A stretch of DNA of 64,000 nucleotides from Salvator merianae (taxonomy: Eukaryota > Chordata > Lepidosauria > Squamata > Teiidae): contig QVOM02000072.1 in the NCBI GenBank assembly GCA_003586115.2, forward strand, positions 1,020,361 through 1,084,360. Reading direction: 5' to 3'. Made by a program: the position numbers and the translations under genes. Under the pieces are notes generated by a model, which made no database searches, was not told the origin of the DNA, and worked only from the letters and a program-made list of their open reading frames with translations. Numbering within the stretch: position 1 is the first letter of the stretch; each line of letters begins with the position of its first letter. This document shows positions 1-10,044 of this stretch, in pieces.

Positions 1-382
<382 letters not shown>

Positions 383-388
<6 letters not shown>

Positions 389-666
389 CTGTCTCTCATT
401 CCCCCTAGTCTGTCAGTCCCACGCGCACACTGACAGACTGGGGGGGGGGGAAATGAGAGAGAGGCGAGCGCCGTCGGAAACAGAGAAATCAAGGCGAAGG
501 ATTTTTTCTTTGCCTTGATTCCTCTGCTTCAGGTCGAGGCGAAAATCTTCGCCGCGAACACGAAGGGCTTCATTTTCGCACATATTTTTTCGTGCGAAAA
601 CGAAGCCCCGTAGCTTCGCAGGAATGCGAAGCGAAAGGGGAAAAGTGCCTTCGTGCACACCCCTAG
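383..666. mobile_element. hairpin-rich hAT-like MITE, one end visible
   Basis: The segment is a chain of inverted repeats. Arms at about 383-417 and 429-470 pair around CTGTCAGT/ACTGACAG. A second stem lies at 487-520 (AATCAAGGC/GCCTTGATT), a third at 565-581 with 592-608 (16 of 17 bases pair), and a fourth at 613-632 (GCTTCGCA/TGCGAAGC). Read from the right, the end begins TAGGGGTGTGCACGAAG, the TAGGG/CAGGG-type terminus seen in hAT elements and similar to the ends at 47729 and 48521. The left terminus is not identified, and the 88-bp repeats and poly-A run may belong to the same insertion. Confidence 0.6.
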
Positions 667-1315
667 TCCTGTGTGATGGGCCAGTCATGCCAGCATGATG
701 CCTGATTGGGCTGCAGGTGATGCCCGATCACATGCACAATTGCTCAATTGGGCCTGCCCCATTGTGTGGGCCCAATTGGGCCCACGCAATGCCCCAATCA
801 GACTGCACAATGCCTGATTGGGCTGCACGCTGCTCAGTTGGCCGTCCAGGCCCAACTGGGGCATCACACAGCACAATTGTGTTGGCTCAATTGCACAGAC
901 CTGCCAATTATCATGGCAGCGGCTGCCGCTTCTGGCCGCTTCTGTGGTGAAGCTCGGGTGGGGGCCTGATCAAGCATCGCGTGGCCTGATCCGGTGTCGC
1001 GCAGCCCAATCGGGGCATCGCATGGGCCCAGTTGTGCCCATGCAATGGGGCAGGCCCAACTGAGCAATCACGCATGTGCAGTTGTGTTCTTGCACCGGCC
1101 TCGACGCTTCAACTCCAGGTAAGTGCGAACACACCCTACCAGGAGGTGACTATTGCCTCCTGGTAAAGTTGTGGAGTAGTAATTACTGCTCCACTGGTAA
1201 TAGCGATCGGAAGTGGATGAAGCCCGCTCCCAGCTGCTCAGGCCTCCATCAAGTGTGTAAGCACTTGACTAACAAGCATCCTTGATGCTTGCTAGTTGCA
1301 AGTGTGAATAAGGCC
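667..1315. mobile_element. foldback DNA element, copy 1
   Basis: A long imperfect palindrome. The left arm at about 726-830 contains GGGCCTGCCCCATTG and GGGCCCAATTGGGCCC, and it is mirrored by the right arm at about 980-1085. The loop carries GGCAGCGGCTGCCGC. Smaller hairpins follow, including CCAGGAGG/CCTCCTGG near 1138-1165 and an inverted pair around 1268-1297. The right end, read inward, is GGCCTTATTCACACTTG, resembling the ends of the MITEs at 27638, 52946 and 54085. CR1 sequence starts immediately after, so the element appears inserted in a CR1. Chance open frames here arise from the low-complexity GC-rich sequence. Confidence 0.7.
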
Positions 1316-1690
1316 AGTGTATCTTGACCTCCACAAGGTATTTGACAAAGTATCTCATACCATCGTTATTTTAAAAATTGATTAAACATGGGATCAACGC
1401 AGCAGTTGATTCATAGGTGGGTTACTGATCATACTCAAAGAGTGGTCATAAATGGCTTCATGTCCAACTGGAAGAACATCTCGAGTGGAGTGCCACAAAG
1501 CTCTGCCTTGGACCTGGTACCTCAACGTTTTTATAAATTACCTGGATGAGGAGGATGTGGGGATGCTGATCAAATCTGCAGATGACACAAATCTAGGAAG
1601 GGTTACTAACATGAGGAAAGAGAGGGAGAGGATTCAAAGATCTATTCAAGCTTGAACAGTAGGTTGCAATTAGCAGAACGATATGTAAGG
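1316..1690 (+). mobile_element. CR1 LINE reverse-transcriptase fragment, copy 1
   Basis: Translation gives VYLDLHKVFDKVSH, matching the start of a CR1-type reverse transcriptase palm region. A later frame gives FINYLDEEDVGMLIKSADDTNLG, corresponding to the family's INDLDEG and FADDTKLGG motifs, with the ADD catalytic dipeptide retained but frameshifts between blocks. The piece stops at 1690 beside an N. It is about 95% identical by eye to 2527-2908. It is dead: the frame is broken and both ends are missing. Confidence 0.85.
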
Positions 1691-1691
1691 N
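1691..1691. other. ambiguous base (N) at a duplication junction
   Basis: The only N noticed in the window lies exactly where copy 1 of the foldback/CR1 block ends and sequence leading into copy 2 begins. It probably marks a joined gap or an unresolved assembly position. Confidence 0.8.
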
Positions 1692-2526
1692 CCACACACA
1701 TGCGTGCACATGTGTAATCGCATGGGCCCAACTGGGCCTTTATGATGCCTCGATCAGGACTGCAGTGTCCCAATTGGGCCTGCAATGCTGGACCAGGCTG
1801 TGCAATGCCCAATCTGGCTTTGTGATGCCCAATTGGGCCCGTGTCTGAGCTTCGCCACTGCCTTGGCAACCAGCAGTCCTGTGTGATGGGCCAGTCATTC
1901 CAGCATGATGCCTCATTGGGCTGCAGGTGATGCCTGATCACATGCACGATCACTCAGTTGGGCCTGCCCCATTGTGTGGGCCCAGTTGGGCCCATGCAAT
2001 GCCCCAATCGAACTGCATAATGCCTGATTGGGCTGCATGCTGCTCAGTTGGGCTGTCCAGGCCCAACTGGGGCATCACACAGCCCAATTGTGTTGGCCCA
2101 ATCGCACAGGCCTGCCAGTTACCATGGCAGCGGCTGCCGCTTCTGGCCGCTGCTGTGGTGAAGCTCGGGCGTGGGCCCGATCAAGCATCGCGTGGCCTGA
2201 TTCGGTGTCGCACAGCCCGATCGGGGCATCGCTTGGGCCCAATTGTGCCCATGCAATGGGGCAGGCTCGATTAAGCAATCGCGCATGTGCAGTTGTGTTC
2301 TTGCACCGGCCTCGATGCTTCAACTCCAGGTAAGTGCGAACACACCCTACCAGGAGGTGACTATTACCTCCTGGTAAGGTTGTGGAGTAGTAATTATTGC
2401 TCCACTGGTAATAGTGATCGGGAGTGGATGAAGCCCGCTCCCAGCTGCTCAGGCCTCCGTCAAGTGTGAAAGCACTTGACTAACAAGCGTCCTTGATGCT
2501 TGCTAGTTGTAAGTGTGAATAAGGCC
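1692..2526. mobile_element. foldback DNA element, copy 2
   Basis: This is the second copy of the palindromic element. It matches copy 1 from about 1877 onward at a near-constant offset of about 1210 bp. It has an extra upstream portion (1692-1876) with further GCCCAATTGGGCC-type units that copy 1 lacks. Arms at about 1937-2008 and 2210-2300 pair, and the hairpins CCAGGAGG/CCTCCTGG recur. It ends in the same GTGTGAATAAGGCC terminus against CR1 sequence. Confidence 0.7.
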
Positions 2527-3595
2527 AGTGTATCTTGACCTCCACAAGGTATTTGACAAAGTATCTCATACCATCGTTATTTTACAAATTGATTATACAT
2601 GGGATCACGCAGCAGTTAAGTGGATTCATAGGTGGCTTACTGATCATACTCAAAGAGTGGTCATAAACGGCTTCATGTCCAACTGGAACAACGTCTCAAG
2701 TGGAGTGCCACAAAGCTCTGCCTTGGACCTGGTACCTCAACGCTTTTATAAATTACCTGGATGAGGAAGTTGTGGGGATGCTGATCAAATCTGCAGATGA
2801 CACAAATCTAGGAAGTGTTGCTAACATGAGGGAAGAGAGGGAGAGGATTCAAAAAGATCTATTCAAGCTTGAACAGTAGGTTGCAATTAGCAGAACGATA
2901 TGTAAGGGAGAAATGTGAACTCCAGCATCTGGGTAAGAAACGTGAAAGAAAATACGGAATGGGAGGTACAGTGTATCTGGTGCAGCAGCACATGTGAAAA
3001 GGTTCTGGGTATATTAGTAGATCACAGACTGAACATGAGTCAGCAGTGTGCTGTAGATGCAAAAAAGGCAAACACCATCCTGTGATGTATTAAGAGCAGC
3101 ATAGAGTCTAGATCACGAGAAGTAATTTTTCCTCTTTGCTCTACTTTGGTTAGACCTTATCTTGAGTACTGTGTCAAGTTCTGAGTATATTGACAAACTG
3201 GAGCAAGTTCAGAGGAGGGTGACCAAAATGGTGAGCAGTCTGCAAACCATGTCCTACGAAGAACGGTTAAAGGATCTAGGAATGTTTAGCCTGCAGAAGA
3301 TGAGAGGAGACCTGATAGCTGTCTTCACGTATCTGAAGAGCTATCACACCACAGAGGGATCAGGCCTATTCTCACTTGCACGAGAAGGAAGGACTAGAAG
3401 CAACAGGGTGAAATTGCAAGGAAGTAGATACAGATTAGATATTAGAAATGGAGGAGGTGGTAATCTCTCCTTCACTGGGTGCCTTCAAGCAGATGGTTTA
3501 GTGAGCCCTGCATTAAGCAGAGGTTTAATGACCCAGGAGGTTGGACTCAATGACCCTGGAGGTCCCTTCCAATACTATGGTCTATGATTCATTCA
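2527..3595 (+). mobile_element. CR1 LINE 3' half, copy 2, reaching the 3' end
   Basis: Reading along the plus strand, the reverse-transcriptase motif VYLDLHKVFDKVSH is followed by SGVPQSS (family GVPQGS), an ADDT block, and then the C-terminal domain at 3175-3440: [33 protein letters not shown] and GDLIAVFTYLK. The 3' end carries the CR1 signature TTGGACTCAATGACCCTGGAGG and ends near GTCTATGATTC at 3580-3592. Several frameshifts and stops make it inactive. It is 5'-truncated, as is usual for CR1, with the foldback element at its left end. Confidence 0.9.
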
Positions 3596-3687
3596 ACTAG
3601 TAATGGGTGTAACTGCTGAAATTGGGGGTTTATCAGCCTGCAACAGTTCTGAATGTGGAAAGTAGAAAAGTGCGTAAGTATGCAAAT

Positions 3688-3731
3688 TGTGTGTGTGTGT
3701 GTGTGTGTGCGTGTGTGTGTGTACGTGTGTG
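3688..3731. repeat. (GT)n microsatellite
   Basis: A GT dinucleotide array with a few interruptions (GCGT, GTAC). It lies about 100 bp downstream of the CR1 3' end. Confidence 0.95.
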
Positions 3732-3734
3732 CAG

Positions 3735-4960
3735 AAGAACAAATCTTTCTTTGCTAGAAAGGACAGACTACCTTTTAACACCCTCTGCTAAACCTTGGTG
3801 GAATCTCATCAGCCCTCACCATAAGTTAATTGATGGAATCAATAACTGGAGTATGGTTTATTTTCTCAGATACCAGTAAAACTGCTACCCGCAGTCTGGT
3901 CACCTGCAGTTTGTTTTAACCAAAAGCAAAATAGTGCAGTGTCTTGCTGTATAGAAAGCTCAAAGATGAATGCAATATTCCAGACACATATGCTATTGCA
4001 TACATATGCACAGAACTATTGCCAAATTATACAATGGCCCTGATGCTAGTCATATTAGAATGGGGCAAAATATACCATATTTGTGTGCAATTGGCCAGAA
4101 TCTACATGAAAAATGTACATAAAAAATAAAATTACTTACAGATAAAAGCATTAGGAAACATCTGTCTTAAAAATAAAACTCACTCCCAGATTTCATCAAA
4201 ATTGATACACCCTGCCACACAGGTTTTTTCTCTGCCCAGTCATAGCTGGGTGTGAGCGCACTCATTCTGGTATGCTTTAAGGCCTATATATAGAATTGAA
4301 GATCAGTGGGAAATGGAGGGAAACACAGCAAGCAGGGAGGGGGAAAGAGATGAGAAGGTCACAGGAAGTGCTAGGAAGAATGTTCACTGTGCACAAATGT
4401 TCTCTAAATCCATTTAAGGTTGCCCATTTGGCAAAAGGCCTAAAAGTTCATAGTTATCAGCCCGATCCAGTCAAAGCTGCCATTACGACAGAACAGAGAG
4501 ACACTGGCAGCTTCAAAGGAAAGGTGGCCTATAAATGCAAAAGTCCATTTAAAAACTTTCTAATGCATTTTGTTATAGGCACGGGTGGAACAAAACCGTT
4601 GGACTTCTGTGTTTTCAGAAAAAGTGGATGTAAATGAAACACGAGGGCATTCCGGAGAAACAGCAAAAGCCCAATAGCGTAAAGCAAAATGAAAAAGCAA
4701 GAGAATAGCAACATAAGATGGTACACGGAGGCTTCATCATCCCTCTGGACAGGCCCAAGAATTTGAGATGATGGCAGCAAAGAAGACATCTCTTAAAAGA
4801 AAAAGGGGGTGGGGAGATGCTTGGCTGGCTTCGCACTGATTGAGCTTTTGAAAAAAGTCTAGTGGGTGAGAAATGTTTCCAAAGAGAATTAGTACGTCTC
4901 TACTGGATAATGCAACAGATACCAAGCATCTTCTTTTAATCCCAGGAATAGACCACATAC
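3735..4960. other. no recognisable feature
   Basis: AT-rich, apparently unique sequence. Small open frames on both strands near 4296-4958 show no recognised domain or splice context. Nothing is supported beyond background. Confidence 0.5.
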
Positions 4961-4964
4961 CACC

Positions 4965-5090
4965 TTCCAGATGTTACTGAAGTACAGTTCCCATGAGCCT
5001 CAGTTAAACTAACCAATAAGCAGGTATTATGTCAAGGGCTGATCAACAAATCCAAAGAGTTGTAGTTTGGCAATCCTTGTCTTATCCCAC
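4965..5090. repeat. decayed foldback MITE fragment
   Basis: The segment contains CTTCCAGATGTTACTGAAGT and ACAGTTCCCATGAG, followed later by GTTGTAGTTTGG. This is a degraded form of a common reptile palindromic repeat whose arms read CCAGATGTTGTTGGACTACA and its complement. Related copies lie at 36913, 43985 and 63276. Confidence 0.45.
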
Positions 5091-5201
5091 AACATACCCA
5101 TTGCGGACTCTGCCTCATCTACACTTGTCAGTTTATGGGCATGAAGGTGCAATCCTTGAGCTAATGCATTCACCAAAGCACATACGATCATACAACCCAT
5201 A

Positions 5202-5319
5202 GGCTGGCCAAATTATCGCCCCCCAGATGAAGCTGGACTACATCCTCCATCCATTCCTTACTATCATCAGACTGCGTGGGGCTCATGAGAAGTGAAGGGG
5301 AACCATAGTTTGGCCAGCC
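5202..5319. mobile_element. short palindromic MITE, 118 bp
   Basis: Terminal inverted repeats GGCTGGCCAAATTAT (5202) and the complement of ATAGTTTGGCCAGCC (5305-5319) agree at 14 of 15 positions. The interior contains CCAGATGAAGCTGGACTACA, linking it to the CCAGATG/GGACTACA MITE group. No clear target duplication was seen. Confidence 0.65.
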
Positions 5320-6262
5320 CCACTTCAGAAAGAACAGATTTAAAATGGATTAATCACATTTTTTTCCTGATGGTGTTGACTCTTACGTCTAGATCCAGTC
5401 AGTCTCTGCCCAGTGCTCTTGGGACACATTTGTTCTTTCTAATGGCACATACAGAACTTGGAACTATCAGCCACACCATATGGAAAATATTAACTAATAT
5501 TCCCACTAACATTTGCCCTCGGTCGCTTCTGACATTGTAGCAGCTGCCAGAATGCACTGCAGTTCCACGGAAGGTGATGAAGATAAAGTGAGGAATCTTT
5601 TAGACAAGACAAGCTGAAAAGGGAGGTGGAAACTAAATAATGTTTTGGCAAATCAGTTTGTCAGCCACTTTTTGGAGATAGACCATTCCAAGAGGCTTAT
5701 GGAATCACTCACCCTGAGTAAAATGTAAAGCAAAACCAGAAATTTTAAAAGACAATGTCACATTAATTTAAACTTCAGCCAGCTGACAAAAAGAAAAATG
5801 GGTGTAGCAATATAAATCCTGGAAGCACTCTAACTAAAGATCGCAAAAACAAGGCCTAAATTGGGACAAGCATCAGGAAATAGGTTGTGTGTGTTTTTTA
5901 ATGCTGCACTTTTATGGAGAATACACTTCAGTATATTACAGGGAAGGAGCTCCATCATATGGGGAACAGTGCAGAGAAAGTTCTTTCTCTCTTGTCTGCC
6001 ACTTGAATCAGCCTTATTTATTGGACTAGGGAGAAGATATTGATAGAAAGGTTTGTATGGAAGAAAATCTGGTACCTCTTTAGTATATATACCCATTAAG
6101 GCCTTCATTGCTGTCCATAAAGGCCCCTGAAATAAAATGCCTGGTTGGAGGATTTATCCTCTTCTCTCTGTGGTCAAAGCAGCTACACCCCATATTCTAG
6201 CTTCTACCAATAGTTAATATATGTCACCAGCCAACCCTGGGGTGGGGAATGTCAGCAAGGCT

Positions 6263-6681
6263 ATTTGACCAGAACCTCCCCTCACGAGGGACATTTGACC
6301 AGGGCTTCACCTCTTGGGGGGGGGATATTTGACCAGGGCCTTACCTCATGAGGGACCACTTGACCAGGACCTGACTTCACGAAGGACCACTTGACCAGGG
6401 CCTCCCCTCACGAGGGACCATTTGACCAGGGTCTCACTTCATGGGGAGGTATTTGACCAGAGCCTTACCTCACGAGGGACCACTTGACCAGGGCCTAACT
6501 TCACGAAGGACCACTTGACCAGGGCCTCCCCTCACGAGGGACCATTTGACCAGGGCCTGACTTCACGAAGAACCACTTGACCAGGGCCTCCCCTCATGAG
6601 GGACCATCTGACCAGGGCCTCATCTGATGGGAGTCCATTTGACCAAGGTTTCATCTGATGGGGGGGGGCATTTGTCTAGGG
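6263..6681. repeat. 31-bp minisatellite with 124-bp higher-order period
   Basis: About 13 tandem units of 31 bp built on TTTGACCAGGGCCTCCCCTC followed by ACGAGGGACCA. Unit variants alternate (CTCCCCTCACGAGGG, CTGACTTCACGAAGG, CTTACCTCACGAGGG). The ordered set of four recurs, for example the GACCAG of the CCTTACCTCA unit at 6331 and again at 6455, giving a 124-bp higher-order repeat. The 3' units are more diverged and contain G runs. No gene is involved. Confidence 0.9.
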
Positions 6682-6689
6682 ACATACTA

Positions 6690-8100
6690 TCATGCATTCT
6701 ACATTTTTTTTAACGAATGCATGTCATTCTTTACATTAAAATATGTAATATGCAATTGAGCTTCAGGGCCAGCCTCCAACGGCTCCAAAGAGCTAAGAAC
6801 AGAAGTTTCTAGCTTCGGAAGCCCTGGGGAACCCATTTTAGTGGCACATTTTGGTGCACAGCACTCCAGAACATGGAGATGTGTCTTCTGCCCGCTTCTG
6901 TGTTCTGAACTGGAGCAAGCTGGTATTCTGGTAGCTCCTGTTGTCAAGGACTACCAGTAATCCAGACCAGGCCCCCCTGATCTGGATTACACTCTTTCCT
7001 GTGCGGATATTGCATACCAGCAGCGGACAGGGGCTCCTGTATTCTGCACTAATGTGTGGAAGGGGACATTGTGCACTTGCTAGTAAGGAATACAAGAAAG
7101 TGCAGAAAGGCCCAATACTTCATTTTCACACAAGGCACTCTCAGAATATTCCAAGAGTTCCACCCATAGAATTAAAAAAAAAACACCCTCTTTCCCTCTT
7201 TTCTGATAGTGAAAAGCCAGAAAGGGAGGATATTGTGGTTTTTCGGCTGCTGAAATCAAAGACAAAAATCCCCACTGATCTGCTGATCTCTCTTTCCTGC
7301 TGTTTTTCCCCCCTTTTCAGCTGCTAATAGTTGCCAGATAGTTGGCGGCGGGGAGAGGCAGTGGCCAACTGCTTAAGGCTATTTAGGAGTCCTCCACTAC
7401 ATCCCCCTCCTCTCTGCTCCCAGCTGATTTCCTTTTTGACAAAATAGGAGCTGGTCTCGTTCCAAACTTGAAGCAAGCTCTTTCTTGAAATGCAAAATGT
7501 TTTGATTCAACATGTTTTCAATATCCCAACTCTCTCCCCTTCTTGGGACCACAGGGGACAGCAGTAGTCTTCATTTTGGATTTAGTGCGCATGTTATTTT
7601 TTTAATGTCCCGCCATACTTTTTTTTGTCATTCATGCCCGTAGAGGCGTGCAAAATGGCCAAATTTGGACCATTCTGACTTAAAACACAGAGTCCTAAGG
7701 GAGCTGAATTCTGAATGAAACAGCAGGGCTTGTTCTGCAGTTGATGCGAAATAATAATCTTTTCAGGTACGTCCTTCAGACACAATTTTCCCCCCTTTCT
7801 CTCTATTTCTCTTTGGTGGTAGATATGTCACTGCAGCAAAAGCTGCGGCCTGGTTGCTGCCAAGAATGGGATCTCCCTGCTGCAGCTGGAGAAGAGCCAT
7901 TGAAGCTATACTGTCACTGCACTATGACTGAATTCACTGCTGGCACTCACGTAGGCTACTATTGGGATCTGCTAGCCACAGCTAAGCCTAGGGTACTGCT
8001 GCTGAGGCCACAGGTGAACCAGTTTGGGGGGGCTTAAAATATTTAAAGTTTCCTGATTGGTAAATTCATTAAGGGCTAGAAGTAGTGACCTACTACTTAA
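6690..8100. other. no confident feature
   Basis: Mostly unique-looking sequence. TAGAGGCGTGCAAAATGG at about 7643 resembles a hAT-type terminus, but no matching opposite end was found. Open frames near 6941-7327 and 7741-8037 match no family recognised here. Confidence 0.4.
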
Positions 8101-8179
8101 ATGACTTGGGTGTCCCTAATAAGCTCCCTCCCATAGGAAATTGAGAATTCCAGCTTAAAATTCCAAATAAATCCTTCCA

Positions 8180-8452
8180 GGAGTGATCCAGTAAATTACA
8201 GAACAGCCAATTTAACATCAGTTCCAGGTAATGTGATTGAAACCATCATTAACAATAAAATTAGTATATATAGAGGAATAAGCATTGCTGAAGGAAAATC
8301 AGCATGGCTCCTGTAAAGGTAAGTCATGCCTTACTAACTTGTTAGAAGTCTTTGAGAGTGTTAATGAGCACTTGGATAAAGGTGATCAAGTTCACGTTGT
8401 CTTATCTGGATTTTCAGAAGGTTTTGAACGAAGTCTGTCAGCAAAGGCTTTT
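8180..8452 (+). mobile_element. CR1 LINE, 5' part of an interrupted copy
   Basis: Translation shows decayed CR1 reverse-transcriptase signatures. VNYRTANLTSVPG-like sequence at about 8190-8230 precedes the region reading QHGSCKGKSCLTNLLEVFESVNEHLDKGDQVHVV, matching the family's QHGFRKGRSCLTNLL and DEGDPVDVV blocks. The LINE is split at 8453-8460 by a hAT element and resumes at 8871. Stops and frameshifts make it a relic. Confidence 0.8.
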
Positions 8453-8460
8453 GAATACAC

Positions 8461-8862
8461 CAGCAGCATAGCTGACGTTTTTGCCGCCCGGGGTCATGCG
8501 GCAGCAGAGGAGCATGAGTGAGGGTACCCTGCCCTGCAGCCTCCTACCCCCACCACTGTGCTGGCAATTGCCAGCCGGGTGCTGCGCCGCCCAGAGTATG
8601 GGCGCGGTGCGGCACCACACTCTCCTTCTCTGCAGCCTCCTACCCCCGCTGCCGCCCCGCCAACTGCCAGCCGGCTGTGCGTGCCGTCGTGCAGAACACG
8701 CTCTCCTTCTCTGCAGCCTCCTACCCCTGCCGCCACCCCGCTCACACTCAGGCGAAACTTTGCGCGCCGGGAGGGCAGAGAAGGGGCTAGCTGCATGTGC
8801 CGCCTGGGACAACGTGCCACCCGGGGCGGCCCGCCCACCACACATCCCTTCCTACGTCACTG
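8461..8862. mobile_element. GC-rich hAT-type MITE, 402 bp, with 8-bp target duplication
   Basis: The element starts CAGCAGCATAGCTGAC and ends GTCACTG, with the complement of the end reading CAGTGACGTAGG. It is flanked by exact 8-bp direct repeats GAATACAC (8453-8460 and 8863-8870). CAGTGGCGTAGC-like termini plus 8-bp duplications are diagnostic of the hAT superfamily. The body is CpG-rich and holds about three partial tandem units starting CTGCAGCCTCCTACCCC (8534, 8630, 8711). It has no transposase, so it is non-autonomous. It shares its ends and the GCCGCCTGGG...CCACCCGGGGC core with 54321-54654. Overlapping open frames here are by-products of the GC-rich repeats. Confidence 0.9.
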
Positions 8863-8870
8863 GAATACAC

Positions 8871-10042
8871 TCATCTGTCATGGCTAAAGGAGAGGAAACA
8901 GAGTAACAATAAATGGACAATTCTCAGAGTCAAGGGCAGTAAAAAGTGAGATTCCCCCAAAGTTCAGTATTGGGACCTGTGCTTTTTAAAATATTCATAA
9001 ATGATCTAGAAGTAGGTGTAAATAGTGACATAGCAAAGTTTCCTGATGGCTAAATTATTCAGGGTAGTAAAAACTGAGAGACTGTGAAGAGTTCCAGAGA
9101 GACCTCTTGACACTGAGTAGACAACCAAGTGGAAAAAGGGGTTCAATCTTAGTAAGTGCAAAATGATGCACACTGGAGCAAAGAACCCCAATTACATCTA
9201 TAAACTGATGGGGGCTGAGCTTTCTGTGACAGACCAGGAAAGTGACCTGGGGGTTCTGGTGGACAGCTCAATGAAGGTGTCATCCCAGTGCACAGCAGAA
9301 GTGAAGAAAGAAACTTCAGTGCTAGGGATCATTAGGAAGGGAATAGAAAATAAGTTGGCAAGCATCATTGTGCCTCTTTATGAATCTATTGTGAGGCCAT
9401 ATTTGGAATATTGTGTACCATTCTGGCTCCACACCTCAGAATATCATGGGACTGGAAAAAGTGCAGAAAGGGCAACCAGAATAGTCAAGGGACTGGAACA
9501 CCTCCATTACAAAATCAGACTGCAATATCTAGGCTTCTTCAGCCTTGAAAGATGGCATTTAAGAGGTGACCTGACTGAAGTACATAAAATCAGTCATGGT
9601 GTGGAAAAGGTGTATCAAGAAAAATTATTTTCTCTATTGCACAACATTAGAATCAGGGGGAATCTATGAAGCTGATGGTCAAGAGAATTAGGACTGACAA
9701 AGAGAAATATTTTTTTCACCCAGTGAGTCTATGGAATTTACTGTAAGAAGAGGTAGTGACAACAACCAGCCTGGATAGCCTTAAGAACGGGTCAGACAAA
9801 TTCATGGAGGACAGGTGTATCAATGGCTACTAATTGATGCCTAAATACTGCGTCCAGGTGAAGAGACAGTCAGGATGTCTCTAAAGGTCATTTGTAAGGA
9901 TCTGAGAGCAGGTGAAGGTTTGCCTTTGTCTTCTGCTTAAGGATGCCCAGAAGCAATTGGTGGGCCATTGAGTGAGACAGGATGCTGGACTAGATGGACT
10001 GTGACCTGATCCAGCAGGACTCCTCTTATGTTCTTAGCTTGG
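8871..10042 (+). mobile_element. CR1 LINE, 3' part of the interrupted copy
   Basis: The LINE resumes after the hAT insertion. The frame at 9163-9669 reads [43 protein letters not shown] and RIVKGLEHLHYKIRLQYLGFFSLERWHLRGDL, the C-terminal CR1 domain in order. The 3' UTR includes GACAAATTCATGGAGGACAG and ends GATCCAGCAGGACTCCTCTT then ATGTTCTTAG near 10038. This 3' end differs from the CR1 at 3595, so two CR1 types are present. It is inactive. Confidence 0.9.
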
Positions 10043-10044
10043 AA

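Noticed and set aside
3590..3800. His/Thr-rich and Val/Cys-rich peptides
   Set aside because: They are translations of the GT microsatellite.
6263..6681. CRISPR-like regular repeat array
   Set aside because: The 31-bp units abut each other with no spacers, and the host is clearly a vertebrate. It is a minisatellite.
8438..8906. Overlapping long GC-rich open frames
   Set aside because: They lie inside a non-autonomous hAT element with tandem units. Frames are open on several phases because of composition, with no domain.
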